Assembly: GCA_016185425.1 (NCBI GenBank)
Contig: JACPNQ010000028.1
Coordinates: forward strand, 186,001 to 250,000
DNA from: Acidobacteriota bacterium
GTDB taxonomy: Bacteria; Acidobacteriota; Terriglobia; Bryobacterales; Bryobacteraceae
Length of the DNA: 64,000 nt
Direction: 5' to 3'
Under the pieces are notes generated by a model, which was not told the origin of the DNA, ran no database searches, and saw only the letters and a list, made by a program, of their open reading frames with translations. Position numbers and translations under genes: made by a program. This document shows, one piece after another, positions 32,327 to 40,309 of this stretch (positions are counted from its first letter, which is position 1; every line of letters begins with the position of its first letter).

Positions 32327-33297
32327 AGGAGTTCGCGGAGTACTTCGATGGTGAGGTCGGCCTGCAGGCGGAAGTTGTCGGCGGCGAGCCAGAACCAGGC
32401 ACCGGCCGGGTGATTTCGATCGGCTTCGATGGCGCCGACGGCGTAGCCGGACTGGCCGGCGGAACCGGTGTTGGTGGGCGGGTCGAGCGATTCATCGCGG
32501 ACATCGACGCCGGCTTCCTTGAGCTTGGCGACGATGTTGGCGATGTTGGGGCGGCTGGTGAATTCGACCCAGACGGAGGCGGCGTAGCCGTGGAATGTCG
32601 GCGCATGGACGAGGCGGACGGAGGGAACGGGGAGGCCGGCGCCGTGGAGTTTCGAGAGGGCGTTTAGCTCGCGGTGAATGCGGGCCTCGCGGTCGGCGAG
32701 GTTGATCTTTGAGTCTTCGCCGGTGCGTGGAAGCAGGTTGAAGCTGAGCTGGGCGTCGTAGTGCGTCTTGGGAATGGATTTGAACGAAAGCAAGGCGACG
32801 GTCTGCTTTTGGAGCTCGTCGATGGCCTGGCGGCCGGACTGGCTTGCCGGTTCGAAGAGAGTGACGATCGACCGCGCGACCGGATGTTGTTCGTGGAGAT
32901 CGTTGAGGAAACCGGCGAGGAGCCAGGCGCCGGGTTGCGGGATGATGTGAATCCGCGATTCAACAGGGCCCGATTCGAACGCCGGGGCGCGGACGACGGC
33001 GCCGGGCTCTTCTTCGAGAGCACCGGTGAGATCGATGATTGGGGCGGCTTCCTGAACGCGGGCGAGGGCTTCGGTGGCGAAGTTGGTAGTGATGACGGCC
33101 ACTGCGTCGTCGATCATGGTTTCGTCGACTGCGGCGACGACTTCGATCTCTTCTTCACTGGCGGCGAATACAGCGGCGGCGTCCTTCTCGAGGGTGGCGG
33201 ATTGGAGGCGGGAAGATAACGCGGCGTCGGCGTACCGATCGCGCACTTCGCGCCCGAGCAGAGTATCGGCGCCGACGAGGAGAACGGAGTTAGCCAA
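32323..33297 (-). CDS. Asd/ArgC-like protein without the catalytic cysteine (USG-1-like)
   Basis: A protein of 324 residues from a TTG at 33297, giving ANSVLLVGADTLLGREVRDR, a Rossmann start. An upstream ATG would add 50 Ser-rich residues antisense to nothing but overlapping pssA by 158 bases, so it is rejected. The NAD(P)-binding half is followed by an Asd/ArgC dimerisation domain (VRLVHAPTFHGYAASVWVEF). Where aspartate-semialdehyde dehydrogenase has its catalytic Cys, the sequence reads HIIPQPGAWLLAGFLNDL, without Cys. It is thus a non-catalytic homologue like USG-1. Its place between phospholipid and LPS genes suggests a structural or regulatory role. The start overlaps the pssA stop by eight bases. 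Confidence 0.78.
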   Translation of the reverse strand: MANSVLLVGADTLLGREVRDRYADAALSSRLQSATLEKDAAAVFAASEEEIEVVAAVDETMIDDAVAVITTNFATEALARVQEAAPIIDLTGALEEEPGAVVRAPAFESGPVESRIHIIPQPGAWLLAGFLNDLHEQHPVARSIVTLFEPASQSGRQAIDELQKQTVALLSFKSIPKTHYDAQLSFNLLPRTGEDSKINLADREARIHRELNALSKLHGAGLPVPSVRLVHAPTFHGYAASVWVEFTSRPNIANIVAKLKEAGVDVRDESLDPPTNTGSAGQSGYAVGAIEADRNHPAGAWFWLAADNFRLQADLTIEVLRELL

Positions 33298-34189
33298 CTT
33301 GTGTCTCCGGATGCTGGGAAGATGGATTCGTTTTGCGGCGGAGGATGCCGCCGATGCGGATGAGGATGCCGCTGGCAACGTAGGTGGTCGCCATGGCGAG
33401 AAGCACGGGTTGCGAGAAGAAGACCAGCAGGAAGATGATGCTCCCAAGCGTGATGACGGATTTGAAGGAGCGCGGGCTGAGGAGGTTGAAATCCTTGAAG
33501 CTGCGGTAGCGCCAGGTGCAGACCATCAGGAATGCGAGCAAGCCGATGAGCGCCATCCAAAACGTTGCCGCGATCCAGTGGCGGAGCGGCTGCGAATCGA
33601 GCGCATAGACGACGGAAGCCACCATGCCCGCGGCGGCCGGGATGGGGAGGCCGACGAAGTATTTCCGGCCAGGCCGGCCGGGATTTTTCGGAATGGGGTT
33701 GACGGAAATATTGAAACGGGCGAGGCGCGCGGCACCGCAGAGAAGGAAGAGAAACGTGATGAAGTACGTGGCGCGCTGGAGCTGTACTCGCATGTTGTTG
33801 TCAGGAAGAATAGACCAATCGACGAATTGCACGCCCCAGGCGAAGGCGAGGATTCCGGGGGCGATGCCGAAGCTGATGACATCGGCGAGGGAGTCCATTT
33901 CGCGGCCGAATTCAGACACCGTGTTGGTCATGCGGGCAATGCGGCCGTCGAGGCCGTCGACGAAAACCGAGATGCCGATGAAGATGGCGGCGAGCTCAAA
34001 GTGGCGCCCGGCATCGGGGACTTGCTGGGCGAAATCCATGGAGCCGCGGAAGCATTCCATGATGGCGAGGAAGCCGAGAAGGAGGTTGCCGGCGGTGAAC
34101 AGGGTGGGGAGGGCGTACGCGGCGCGGCGAGGGCGCCGATCGGGAGAGTTTGGATCGATGAGTCGTTCGGCGAGGTTAAAACGCGGCAT
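33290..34189 (-). CDS. pssA: CDP-diacylglycerol-serine O-phosphatidyltransferase
   Basis: An integral inner-membrane enzyme of 299 residues that makes phosphatidylserine from CDP-diacylglycerol and serine. The CDP-alcohol phosphotransferase signature is exact: DGLDGRIARMTNT, then SEFGREMDSLADVISFGIAP, with all four Asp residues. About eight hydrophobic segments follow (LPTLFTAGNLLLGFLAIMEC near the start, SVITLGSIIFLLVFFSQPVL near the end). It lies three bases after psd, so both steps of phosphatidylethanolamine synthesis are in one operon. Confidence 0.93.
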   Translation of the reverse strand: MPRFNLAERLIDPNSPDRRPRRAAYALPTLFTAGNLLLGFLAIMECFRGSMDFAQQVPDAGRHFELAAIFIGISVFVDGLDGRIARMTNTVSEFGREMDSLADVISFGIAPGILAFAWGVQFVDWSILPDNNMRVQLQRATYFITFLFLLCGAARLARFNISVNPIPKNPGRPGRKYFVGLPIPAAAGMVASVVYALDSQPLRHWIAATFWMALIGLLAFLMVCTWRYRSFKDFNLLSPRSFKSVITLGSIIFLLVFFSQPVLLAMATTYVASGILIRIGGILRRKTNPSSQHPETQVG

Positions 34190-34192
34190 GGT

Positions 34193-34792
34193 CTACGACT
34201 TTCTGCGCGCGATAATGTCGGCGCCGGCGGCCACGCGTTGGCCTTCCTTCACTTCGACCGACCATTCGGGGCCGAGGAAGATGTCGACGCGCGAGCCGAA
34301 CTTGATGTAGCCGACCCGTTCGCCAGCCTGGACGGCGTCGCCAGCCTTCTTGTAGCAGATGATGCGGCGGGCGATGAGACCGGCGATTTGTGAGAAGACA
34401 ATTTTGGTGCCGTTCCCTTCGACGGTGATGAAATTCTGCTCGTTATCGGTGGTTGCCTCTTCGCGGCTGGCGACGAGGAATTTACCGGTCTTGTACTGGA
34501 CATTCGTAATCTTGCCGGCGATCGGGGAGCGGTTAACATGTACGTCGAAGACGTTGAGGAAAATGCTGATGCGAGTCTGGCCGTTCTCCGGCTTGATGGC
34601 GACCACCTTACCGTCGGCGGGCGAGACGGCGACCGGGCCGGCGGGGATCTCGCGATCCGGATCACGGAAGAACCAGAGGCAGAAGACGGCAAGGATAAGA
34701 AAAGGGATGCTGAAGACCGGACGAGTGAGATAACCGGTGATCGCGCCGCCCGCGACGAGGCCGAGCGCGTAATAGATGCCGTCGATAACCAT
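34193..34792 (-). CDS. psd: Phosphatidylserine decarboxylase proenzyme, short form
   Basis: A protein of 199 residues, the length of the short archaeal/bacterial Psd class. It converts phosphatidylserine to phosphatidylethanolamine. An N-terminal membrane helix (YYALGLVAGGAITGYLTRPV) precedes a conserved core with AVSPADGKVVAI, INVFDVHVNRSP-like FLNVFDVHVNRSPIAGKI, and the autocleavage site in GYIKFGSRVDIFLGP, where the Gly-Ser bond gives the pyruvoyl group. It is the first gene of the operon and starts 37 bases from the divergent M28 peptidase gene. Confidence 0.93.
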   Translation of the reverse strand: MVIDGIYYALGLVAGGAITGYLTRPVFSIPFLILAVFCLWFFRDPDREIPAGPVAVSPADGKVVAIKPENGQTRISIFLNVFDVHVNRSPIAGKITNVQYKTGKFLVASREEATTDNEQNFITVEGNGTKIVFSQIAGLIARRIICYKKAGDAVQAGERVGYIKFGSRVDIFLGPEWSVEVKEGQRVAAGADIIARRKS

Positions 34793-34829
34793 GTGTGCGA
34801 AGGGTGCCTAAAGAGTTATTCTCTCAGAA

Positions 34830-36182
34830 ATGGTTATGAGGCTCATCACAGCAGTGTTGGCCGGCGGGTTGTCATTGGTAACGGCGCAGGTTCCGATGAA
34901 GGCTTTGAACCCGCGTATCGCGAAGATCGTGAGCGAAGTTTCAGCGGAACGAGTCGGCGCGACGATGCGGAAGTTGGAGGGATTCGGGACGCGAAATATC
35001 TTCTCGTCACAGGACGACCCGAAGCGCGGTATTGGCGCGGCGGCGAGGTGGATTCGCGATGAGATGGCCTCCTACAGCCCGCGGCTGCAGGTGCGTCTTG
35101 ACGAACACGATATTAAGAAAGGCGCGCGCGTCGTTCGCGATGTGCGCATTGCGAACGTAGTCGCAGTGTTGCCCGGGACGGCCCAGAAGGACCGGCAAGT
35201 GTTGATCTCCGGCCATTTCGATTCGTTGCATATTGTGCGGAAGAAGGTGGGCGAGCTGGAGAGGATGGACCAGGAGGCGACGATAGCTGCGGACGCGCCC
35301 GGCGCGTCTGACGATGGGAGCGGGACGGCGGCGGTGATGGAGCTGGCGCGAGTGTTAAGCCAGTACGAGTTTGAAAAGACGCTGGTGTTCGTGGCGTTTT
35401 CGGGCGAGGAGTATGGGCTGCTTGGCGCGAACCAGTATGCGAAGAGGGCTGCCAGCGAAAAGACTGTTATCGATGCCGTGTTGAACAACGACATTATCGG
35501 GAATGATCTGGCTGGAAATGGGCGGACCGCGGGGACAGGCGTGCGGGTGTTTAGCGACGACCCGTCCGATTCGCCGTCGCGGACACTGGCGCGCTACGTA
35601 AAGGAGATCGGAGAGCGGTATGTGCCGGCGATGAAGGTGAATCTGGTGTTTCGCGCGGACCGGTTTATGCGGGGCGGCGATCACACACCTTTTGATCGCG
35701 CGGGCTTTCCGGCGGTGCGGTTTACGACCATCGCGGAGTTCTATGCGAACCAGCACACCGCTTCGGACACGTTTGCGAACGCATCGCCGAAGTATACGGC
35801 GAGTGTGGCAAGTGTGAACGCGGCGGTTGCGGCGTCGTTGGCATTGGCTCCGCCGGCGCCGGACATTTTGACAAAGATTCGATCTGTTACGGCGAACACA
35901 GAGATTGTGGGGCCGAATCTATCGCGGGGGAAGTCGGGGTACGACGCGCTGCTGAAATGGAAAGAGCAGGGCGATGTGACGGACCTGGCGGGATTCGCCG
36001 TGGTATGGCGGGATTCGGTATCGCCGTATTGGGAAAAGGAGTTTTGGGTGGGGCCGGGTAAGGAGTTCCGGCTGACGGATGTGTCGATTGACGATATTGT
36101 GCTGGGAGTAAAGGCGGTGGATAAAGAGGGGAATGAGAGTCCCGTGTCGGTGTATCGGATTGTGCCCCGGTTGATACCGTAG
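34830..36182 (+). CDS. M28-family zinc aminopeptidase, secreted
   Basis: A protein of 450 residues with a signal peptide (RLITAVLAGGLSLVTAQ). The M28 metal ligands are in order: ISGHFDSLH, APGASDDGSGTAAV, AFSGEEYGLLG, NNDIIGND and RGGDHTPFDRAGFPAVRFT. The C-terminal 90 residues (ILTKIRSVTANTEIVGPN, DLAGFAVVWRDSVSPYWEKE) form a fibronectin-III-like domain. It probably trims extracellular or periplasmic peptides. The downstream YihY gene begins four bases after the stop, so they are co-transcribed. It is divergent from psd. Confidence 0.9.
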   Translation: MVMRLITAVLAGGLSLVTAQVPMKALNPRIAKIVSEVSAERVGATMRKLEGFGTRNIFSSQDDPKRGIGAAARWIRDEMASYSPRLQVRLDEHDIKKGARVVRDVRIANVVAVLPGTAQKDRQVLISGHFDSLHIVRKKVGELERMDQEATIAADAPGASDDGSGTAAVMELARVLSQYEFEKTLVFVAFSGEEYGLLGANQYAKRAASEKTVIDAVLNNDIIGNDLAGNGRTAGTGVRVFSDDPSDSPSRTLARYVKEIGERYVPAMKVNLVFRADRFMRGGDHTPFDRAGFPAVRFTTIAEFYANQHTASDTFANASPKYTASVASVNAAVAASLALAPPAPDILTKIRSVTANTEIVGPNLSRGKSGYDALLKWKEQGDVTDLAGFAVVWRDSVSPYWEKEFWVGPGKEFRLTDVSIDDIVLGVKAVDKEGNESPVSVYRIVPRLIP

Positions 36183-36186
36183 TATT

Positions 36187-37071
36187 GTGATCCGAATTTT
36201 GCGGCCATTCTGGCCGACGCTGAAGTACTGGACGGCAGTCGAGGTCCACGTCTTCGGCTTTTCCATTGCGGCGAATGTACTGCTGAGCTTTTTCCCGTTT
36301 CTGCTGGTGCTTGTCTGGTTCTGCCGTTCGATCGGTTGGGCCTCAGCCGAACAGGCGGTTTATTTTGCAATGAGCGATCTGTTCGGGAAAGAAGTCGAGA
36401 CGTTGATCCGGCATGGCATCGACTGGATCCCGGGAAGGTTCAAGCATTTCAGCTACACATCGCTGCTGCTGTTGCTGTTTACGGCGAACGGGATTTTTGA
36501 GCCGATGGAAGTGGCGCTGAACCGGTGTTGGGGCGTTTACAAACATCGCAGCTTTTTGATGAACCAGCTAGTCAGCATGGGACTGATCTTCGCATGCGGG
36601 ACGCTGGTGATTATTTCGATCCTTTTGGGCGCGCTGAATCATGAATCGATGAAGACTGCCGACGCGTCGATTGTGGGCCAAAGCATCAGTTGGACGCATC
36701 TGGTGTTCTTCCGGATGGCCGCGCTGCCGGTAACGATGCTGGCGCTTTTCCTGATTTATTGGATCTTGCCAAACACGAAAGTCGCGTGGCGGCGGGTGGT
36801 GCCGATCGCGATCGTAGTGGGCATAGTGCTGGAGGGCTTCAAGTTCCTGATGAAGTGGATCTGGCCCTGGTTCTTGCGAAAGTTGCAGGTCGAGTACGGC
36901 CCGTTCTACTGGGCTGTGATTATTGTGCTGGTGAGTTTCCTGGCGTCGATGATTGTGCTGGCCGGAGCGGAATGGGCCGGGCGGGGAGCGGAGCCGCCGG
37001 TGGAAGGGCCTACCGACGTTTCACCGCAAACCGCATCCCACTCCACACCTCATCCACCGCGCATATCTTAA
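36187..37071 (+). CDS. YihY/BrkB-family inner-membrane protein
   Basis: A protein of 294 residues starting at GTG 36187, four bases after the M28 stop. It has about six membrane helices, the first at about 24-45 (VFGFSIAANVLLSFFPFLLV), with others in LVSMGLIFACGTLVIISILL and FFRMAALPVTMLALFLIYWI, and the family's FLMKWIWPWFLRKLQVEYG. Once proposed to be RNase BN, the family is now considered a membrane protein of unknown, possibly transport, function. The last 62 bases overlap the 3' end of the convergent receiver-DUF3052 gene. The low-complexity tail fits a dispensable C-terminus. Confidence 0.88.
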   Translation: MIRILRPFWPTLKYWTAVEVHVFGFSIAANVLLSFFPFLLVLVWFCRSIGWASAEQAVYFAMSDLFGKEVETLIRHGIDWIPGRFKHFSYTSLLLLLFTANGIFEPMEVALNRCWGVYKHRSFLMNQLVSMGLIFACGTLVIISILLGALNHESMKTADASIVGQSISWTHLVFFRMAALPVTMLALFLIYWILPNTKVAWRRVVPIAIVVGIVLEGFKFLMKWIWPWFLRKLQVEYGPFYWAVIIVLVSFLASMIVLAGAEWAGRGAEPPVEGPTDVSPQTASHSTPHPPRIS

Positions 37072-37774
37072 AGTCGACCAACCCGAACGCCAACGCGGCC
37101 TCGCGGACGATGTTGCCGTTGATGTCGGGTTTGGAGGTTTTCGTGGTCTTGGGCCAGACGACCCAGATGCCACCGTCCTCGGCGCGCTGGCGCATTTTTG
37201 GGAGCGCCGATTCGTATTCGCGCCGCGATTCGACAAACCAGAGCGTGAGCGGGACCTTCCCCTTCGGATTGCGCTTGGCTTCAAAGCCGGGAATCCGGCG
37301 CTCGAAACCGGACGGAGCGTTAATCAGGCCTACCGGCTGACCGTCTTTGAGCCCGAGTTTTTTGGTCAGGGGCACGGGCGAATCAGGTCCGGAGAGCGAT
37401 TTCGGTACGAAGACCTCGCAGACGGGGTTGGAGAGCACGTCCTCAAGCACAGGACCGATTTTCTCGTACGTCGTGTATCGGGCGTCCGGGATGGTCGCTT
37501 GTACCCTCGCGATTTTCTCCGGTTCGCCTTCGACGTAAACCAATGGGATCAGGCGAGTTGACTTGCTGCCGCGGATTAGGACGCCGATCTCCCGGCCGTG
37601 ACTGGGTCGGCGGGAGAGATCGATGATGAGGGCGCTGGGAGGGTTTTCGCGGAACTCCTTCATGGAAGAGCTGGCGAATTTGCCGGCATCGACTTCGTAG
37701 CCGAGTTTGCGCAAAAGCCTGGCTCGTGGGGCACATTCTTCGTCGTTCCAATGAATCAGGCGGAGGTGTGGCAT
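37010..37774 (-). CDS. Receiver-like domain fused to a DUF3052-like domain
   Basis: A protein of 254 residues starting MPHLRLIHWNDEE. Residues 1-115 read as a response-regulator receiver: acidic pair D11-E12, a possible phosphoacceptor D52 in SALIIDLSRRPSHG and a VYVEGEPEK strand-loop. From about 130 (VPLTKKLGLKDGQPVGLINA, GGIWVVWPKTTKTSKPDING, FGLVDFKICAVDEVWSGMRF) it matches the pattern of DUF3052 proteins, whose function is unknown. There is no DNA-binding domain or adjacent histidine kinase. A longer frame extending to 38428 is antisense to the oxidoreductase and rejected. The 3' end overlaps YihY by 62 bases. Confidence 0.75.
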   Translation of the reverse strand: MPHLRLIHWNDEECAPRARLLRKLGYEVDAGKFASSSMKEFRENPPSALIIDLSRRPSHGREIGVLIRGSKSTRLIPLVYVEGEPEKIARVQATIPDARYTTYEKIGPVLEDVLSNPVCEVFVPKSLSGPDSPVPLTKKLGLKDGQPVGLINAPSGFERRIPGFEAKRNPKGKVPLTLWFVESRREYESALPKMRQRAEDGGIWVVWPKTTKTSKPDINGNIVREAALAFGLVDFKICAVDEVWSGMRFAVKRR

Positions 37775-37796
37775 CTGAGTCCTTCTGCCATATAAT
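37768..37796 (+). promoter_or_regulatory. Predicted sigma-70 promoter of the oxidoreductase operon
   Basis: A perfect -10, TATAAT at 37791-37796, lies 17 bases after GTGGCA (37768-37773), which matches four of six -35 positions. The ATG of the downstream gene is at 37835. The site is between two divergent genes. Confidence 0.5.
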
Positions 37797-37834
37797 AGTG
37801 GGTTCGTTCGACGACCCAAAGTGAGGTGAGTGCG

Positions 37835-39259
37835 ATGGCTGAGCCTAAGAATTCGGAACAACAGGACATGACGCGCCGTGACGCCGCGAAGTTGGCGGCT
37901 GGCGCGACAGCGGCCGCTGCCATCGTTGGCGCGCCGTGGATTCAGAGGGTCAAAGCCGCAAATAACCAGGTGCAGATGGCGATTATCGGCACGGGCGGAC
38001 GCGGCCAGTATCACATCGAACACCTCAACGGGCTCGACGGCGGGCGGCTGGTGGCCGCCGTCGATATTTATCAGGCGAACCTGGACAAAGGGACCAACTC
38101 CTCCAAGGACAAGCCCAAGGGCTACAAAGATTACCGCGAGGTTTTGAACCGCAACGATATCGACGCGGTCCTGATCGCGACGCCGCTTTCCACACACTTC
38201 CCGATCACGAAGGATGCGCTGCTCGCGGGCAAGCATGTCTTCTGTGAAAAGAGCCTTGTACACAAGCCGGAAGAGATTCACATGCTCCGCAAGATGGCGA
38301 ACGAACGGCCGAAGCAGGTGTTGCAGGTGGGTTTGCAGCGCCGGTACAGCCGCTTCTACCAGGCGGCGCGGCAGATGGTGGATAAGGGCTTGCTTGGGGA
38401 TGTTACCAACGTCTATGCGCAGTGGCACCGCAATTTGATCAATGTCCCCAGCGCGACGTGGACGATGAAAAAGAACGACCCGCGCGGTGAGGAGGCCAAC
38501 TGGCGTCTACTTTCGAAGTACTCCGGCGGGCTGGTCGCCGAATTGGGCTCGCACCAAATGGACATTGCCGATTGGATGTTCGGCAGCCACTTTGATTCGG
38601 TAACGGGCGTTGGCGGCATCGATTACTTCAAAGACGGCCGCGACGTATTCGACAGCGTGCAGTTGATCTTCCGCTATCCGAAGGGGCAGCGGCTGATGGC
38701 CTCCTACATCTCGACCAACCAGCATCTGCCGCTCTTCGGCGGGTCGCGCCCGCAGTTCGGCGAGATGATTATGGGCACTGAGGGCACGATACATATTACG
38801 GTAGGGACGGACAATCCGCCGGCGTTGGGTATCTGGTATCGCGAACCCCCGAAGAAGACGCCGACGGGGACGAAAGCGGCCGTGGCGAGCGCGTCGCTAG
38901 CGTCGTTGGGCTCGGCCGGCAGCAAGGCCCTGCCAATTCTGCTGAGCCGTGACGAAGTGAGCGACCAGGACAGCTTCATGCAGAAGGAGCTGAAGTTCGC
39001 ACGGCGATGGCTGTACTCCAAAGGCGTCATGCTGCCTGAGGAAGACCGCAATCCCGTGGACCAGCAGATGATTGAGTTCTGGGACTGCGTGCGGACAGGC
39101 GCGAGACCGAAGGCAGACCTGGAGATCGGGCTGTCGGATTCGGCGGCCGTGATCCTTTCGAACCTCTCGATGAAGGACGAGCGCAAGTACTACCGGAAAG
39201 AGATCGACACCATGGGTAACCAGGATGCGAAGCCGGGCACACCCGCCAAGAAGGGGTAA
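37835..39259 (+). CDS. Gfo/Idh/MocA-family oxidoreductase with Tat-like signal
   Basis: A protein of 474 residues from the ATG at 37835, which has GAGGTGAG at the right distance; the GTG at 37826 is inside that site and less likely. A twin-arginine-like signal (MTRRDAAKLAAGATAAAAIV) precedes a Rossmann domain (MAIIGTGGRGQYHIEHL, LVAAVDIYQ) with an EKS variant of the EKP motif (HVFCEKSLVHKPEE), then the C-terminal dimerisation/substrate domain (GGLVAELGSHQMDIADWMFG). These enzymes oxidise or reduce sugars and their derivatives with NAD(P). Tat export of this family is common in Acidobacteria and Planctomycetes. The next gene is seven bases downstream. Confidence 0.9.
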   Translation: MAEPKNSEQQDMTRRDAAKLAAGATAAAAIVGAPWIQRVKAANNQVQMAIIGTGGRGQYHIEHLNGLDGGRLVAAVDIYQANLDKGTNSSKDKPKGYKDYREVLNRNDIDAVLIATPLSTHFPITKDALLAGKHVFCEKSLVHKPEEIHMLRKMANERPKQVLQVGLQRRYSRFYQAARQMVDKGLLGDVTNVYAQWHRNLINVPSATWTMKKNDPRGEEANWRLLSKYSGGLVAELGSHQMDIADWMFGSHFDSVTGVGGIDYFKDGRDVFDSVQLIFRYPKGQRLMASYISTNQHLPLFGGSRPQFGEMIMGTEGTIHITVGTDNPPALGIWYREPPKKTPTGTKAAVASASLASLGSAGSKALPILLSRDEVSDQDSFMQKELKFARRWLYSKGVMLPEEDRNPVDQQMIEFWDCVRTGARPKADLEIGLSDSAAVILSNLSMKDERKYYRKEIDTMGNQDAKPGTPAKKG

Positions 39260-39265
39260 CGATCA

Positions 39266-40309
39266 ATGCCGCTCAGCCGCTGGCGGGAGCGCGAGGCCGC
39301 GACGCTCGAAAACGACGTCCTTCGCGTGACAGTATTGCGGGAGGGTGGGCATGTGGCCGAAATCCTGCACAAAAAGACGGGGGTGAATCCGTTGTGGGTC
39401 CCTCCTTGGCCGACGATGGATCCTTCCCGGTACGATCCGGCGAAGCATCCGGAATACGGGCTGGACGCGGAATCGAAGCTGCTGGCGGGGATTCACGGGC
39501 ATAATTTGTGTCTCGATCTGTTTGGCGGGCCCACTCCGGAAGAGGCCGCGGCCGGGATGACGACGCATGGCGAGGGGTCGGTGGCGAAGTACTCGCTGGC
39601 GTTTTCGGGCGCCGGACTGGAGATGCGGGCGGCGTTGCCGTTGCATGGGTTGGCGTTCGCGAGGGCGATGCGATTGGATGGCGAGCGCGTGCGATTCTTT
39701 GAGACGGTGGAGAACCTGACGGCGCTCGACCGGCCGATTGCCTACACGCAGCATGTGACATTGGGGCCGCCATTTTTAGAGACGGGGAAGACCGAATTCC
39801 GTATTCCGGGAACGCGCTCGATGAGCTATCCGCAGGATTTCGCGGGGCCGAATGGATATCTGCCGGTGGGTGCTGTCTTCGATTGGCCGCAGGCGCCGCG
39901 TAAAGATGGCAAGGGTACCGTAGACATGCGGCGTTTGCAGGCAGTTCCCGCGTCGGCGGCGTTCTCAACCCATCTGCTCGATCCGCACCGGGAGCGGGCT
40001 TGGTTTTTGGCGTGGTCGCCAGTGTCGGAGCTGCTGTTTGGCTATGAGTGGCGGCGAAGCGATTTTCCGTGGATGGGCATCTGGGAAGAGAATCATAGCC
40101 GCACGGCAGGGCCGTGGAATGGGCGGACGCTGACACGCGGGATGGAGTTTGGCGCCTCGCCGTTTCCGGAGACCCGGCGGGCGATGATTGAGCGGCGGGA
40201 GTTGTTCGGTGTGCCAGGATACCGCTGGCTGCCGGCAAAGGGGCGAATCGCGGTGGAGTACAGCGCATTTGCGCGGGTGGCAAAATCGATTCCGGAGGAG
40301 CCCGAATGA
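39266..40309 (+). CDS. Galactose-mutarotase-like protein
   Basis: A protein of 347 residues. It starts LENDVLRVTVLREGGHVAEI like aldose-1-epimerase-fold proteins, continues with FFETVENLTALDRPIAYTQH, VTLGPPFLETGKTEFRIPG and LDPHRERAWFLAWSPVSELL, and ends with GMEFGASPFPETRRAMIERR. YTQHVTLGPPF contains a candidate catalytic His. The fold is recognisable but the exact family is not, so epimerase activity is uncertain. It has no signal peptide. It lies between an oxidoreductase and an amidohydrolase in one operon, overlapping the latter by four bases (ATGA), which suggests sugar or sugar-derivative metabolism. Confidence 0.75.
   Translation: MPLSRWREREAATLENDVLRVTVLREGGHVAEILHKKTGVNPLWVPPWPTMDPSRYDPAKHPEYGLDAESKLLAGIHGHNLCLDLFGGPTPEEAAAGMTTHGEGSVAKYSLAFSGAGLEMRAALPLHGLAFARAMRLDGERVRFFETVENLTALDRPIAYTQHVTLGPPFLETGKTEFRIPGTRSMSYPQDFAGPNGYLPVGAVFDWPQAPRKDGKGTVDMRRLQAVPASAAFSTHLLDPHRERAWFLAWSPVSELLFGYEWRRSDFPWMGIWEENHSRTAGPWNGRTLTRGMEFGASPFPETRRAMIERRELFGVPGYRWLPAKGRIAVEYSAFARVAKSIPEEPE

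Noticed and set aside
37775..38428. N-terminal extension of the receiver-DUF3052 protein
   Set aside because: Antisense to the Tat-signal oxidoreductase; the receiver-like strand begins at the ATG at 37774.
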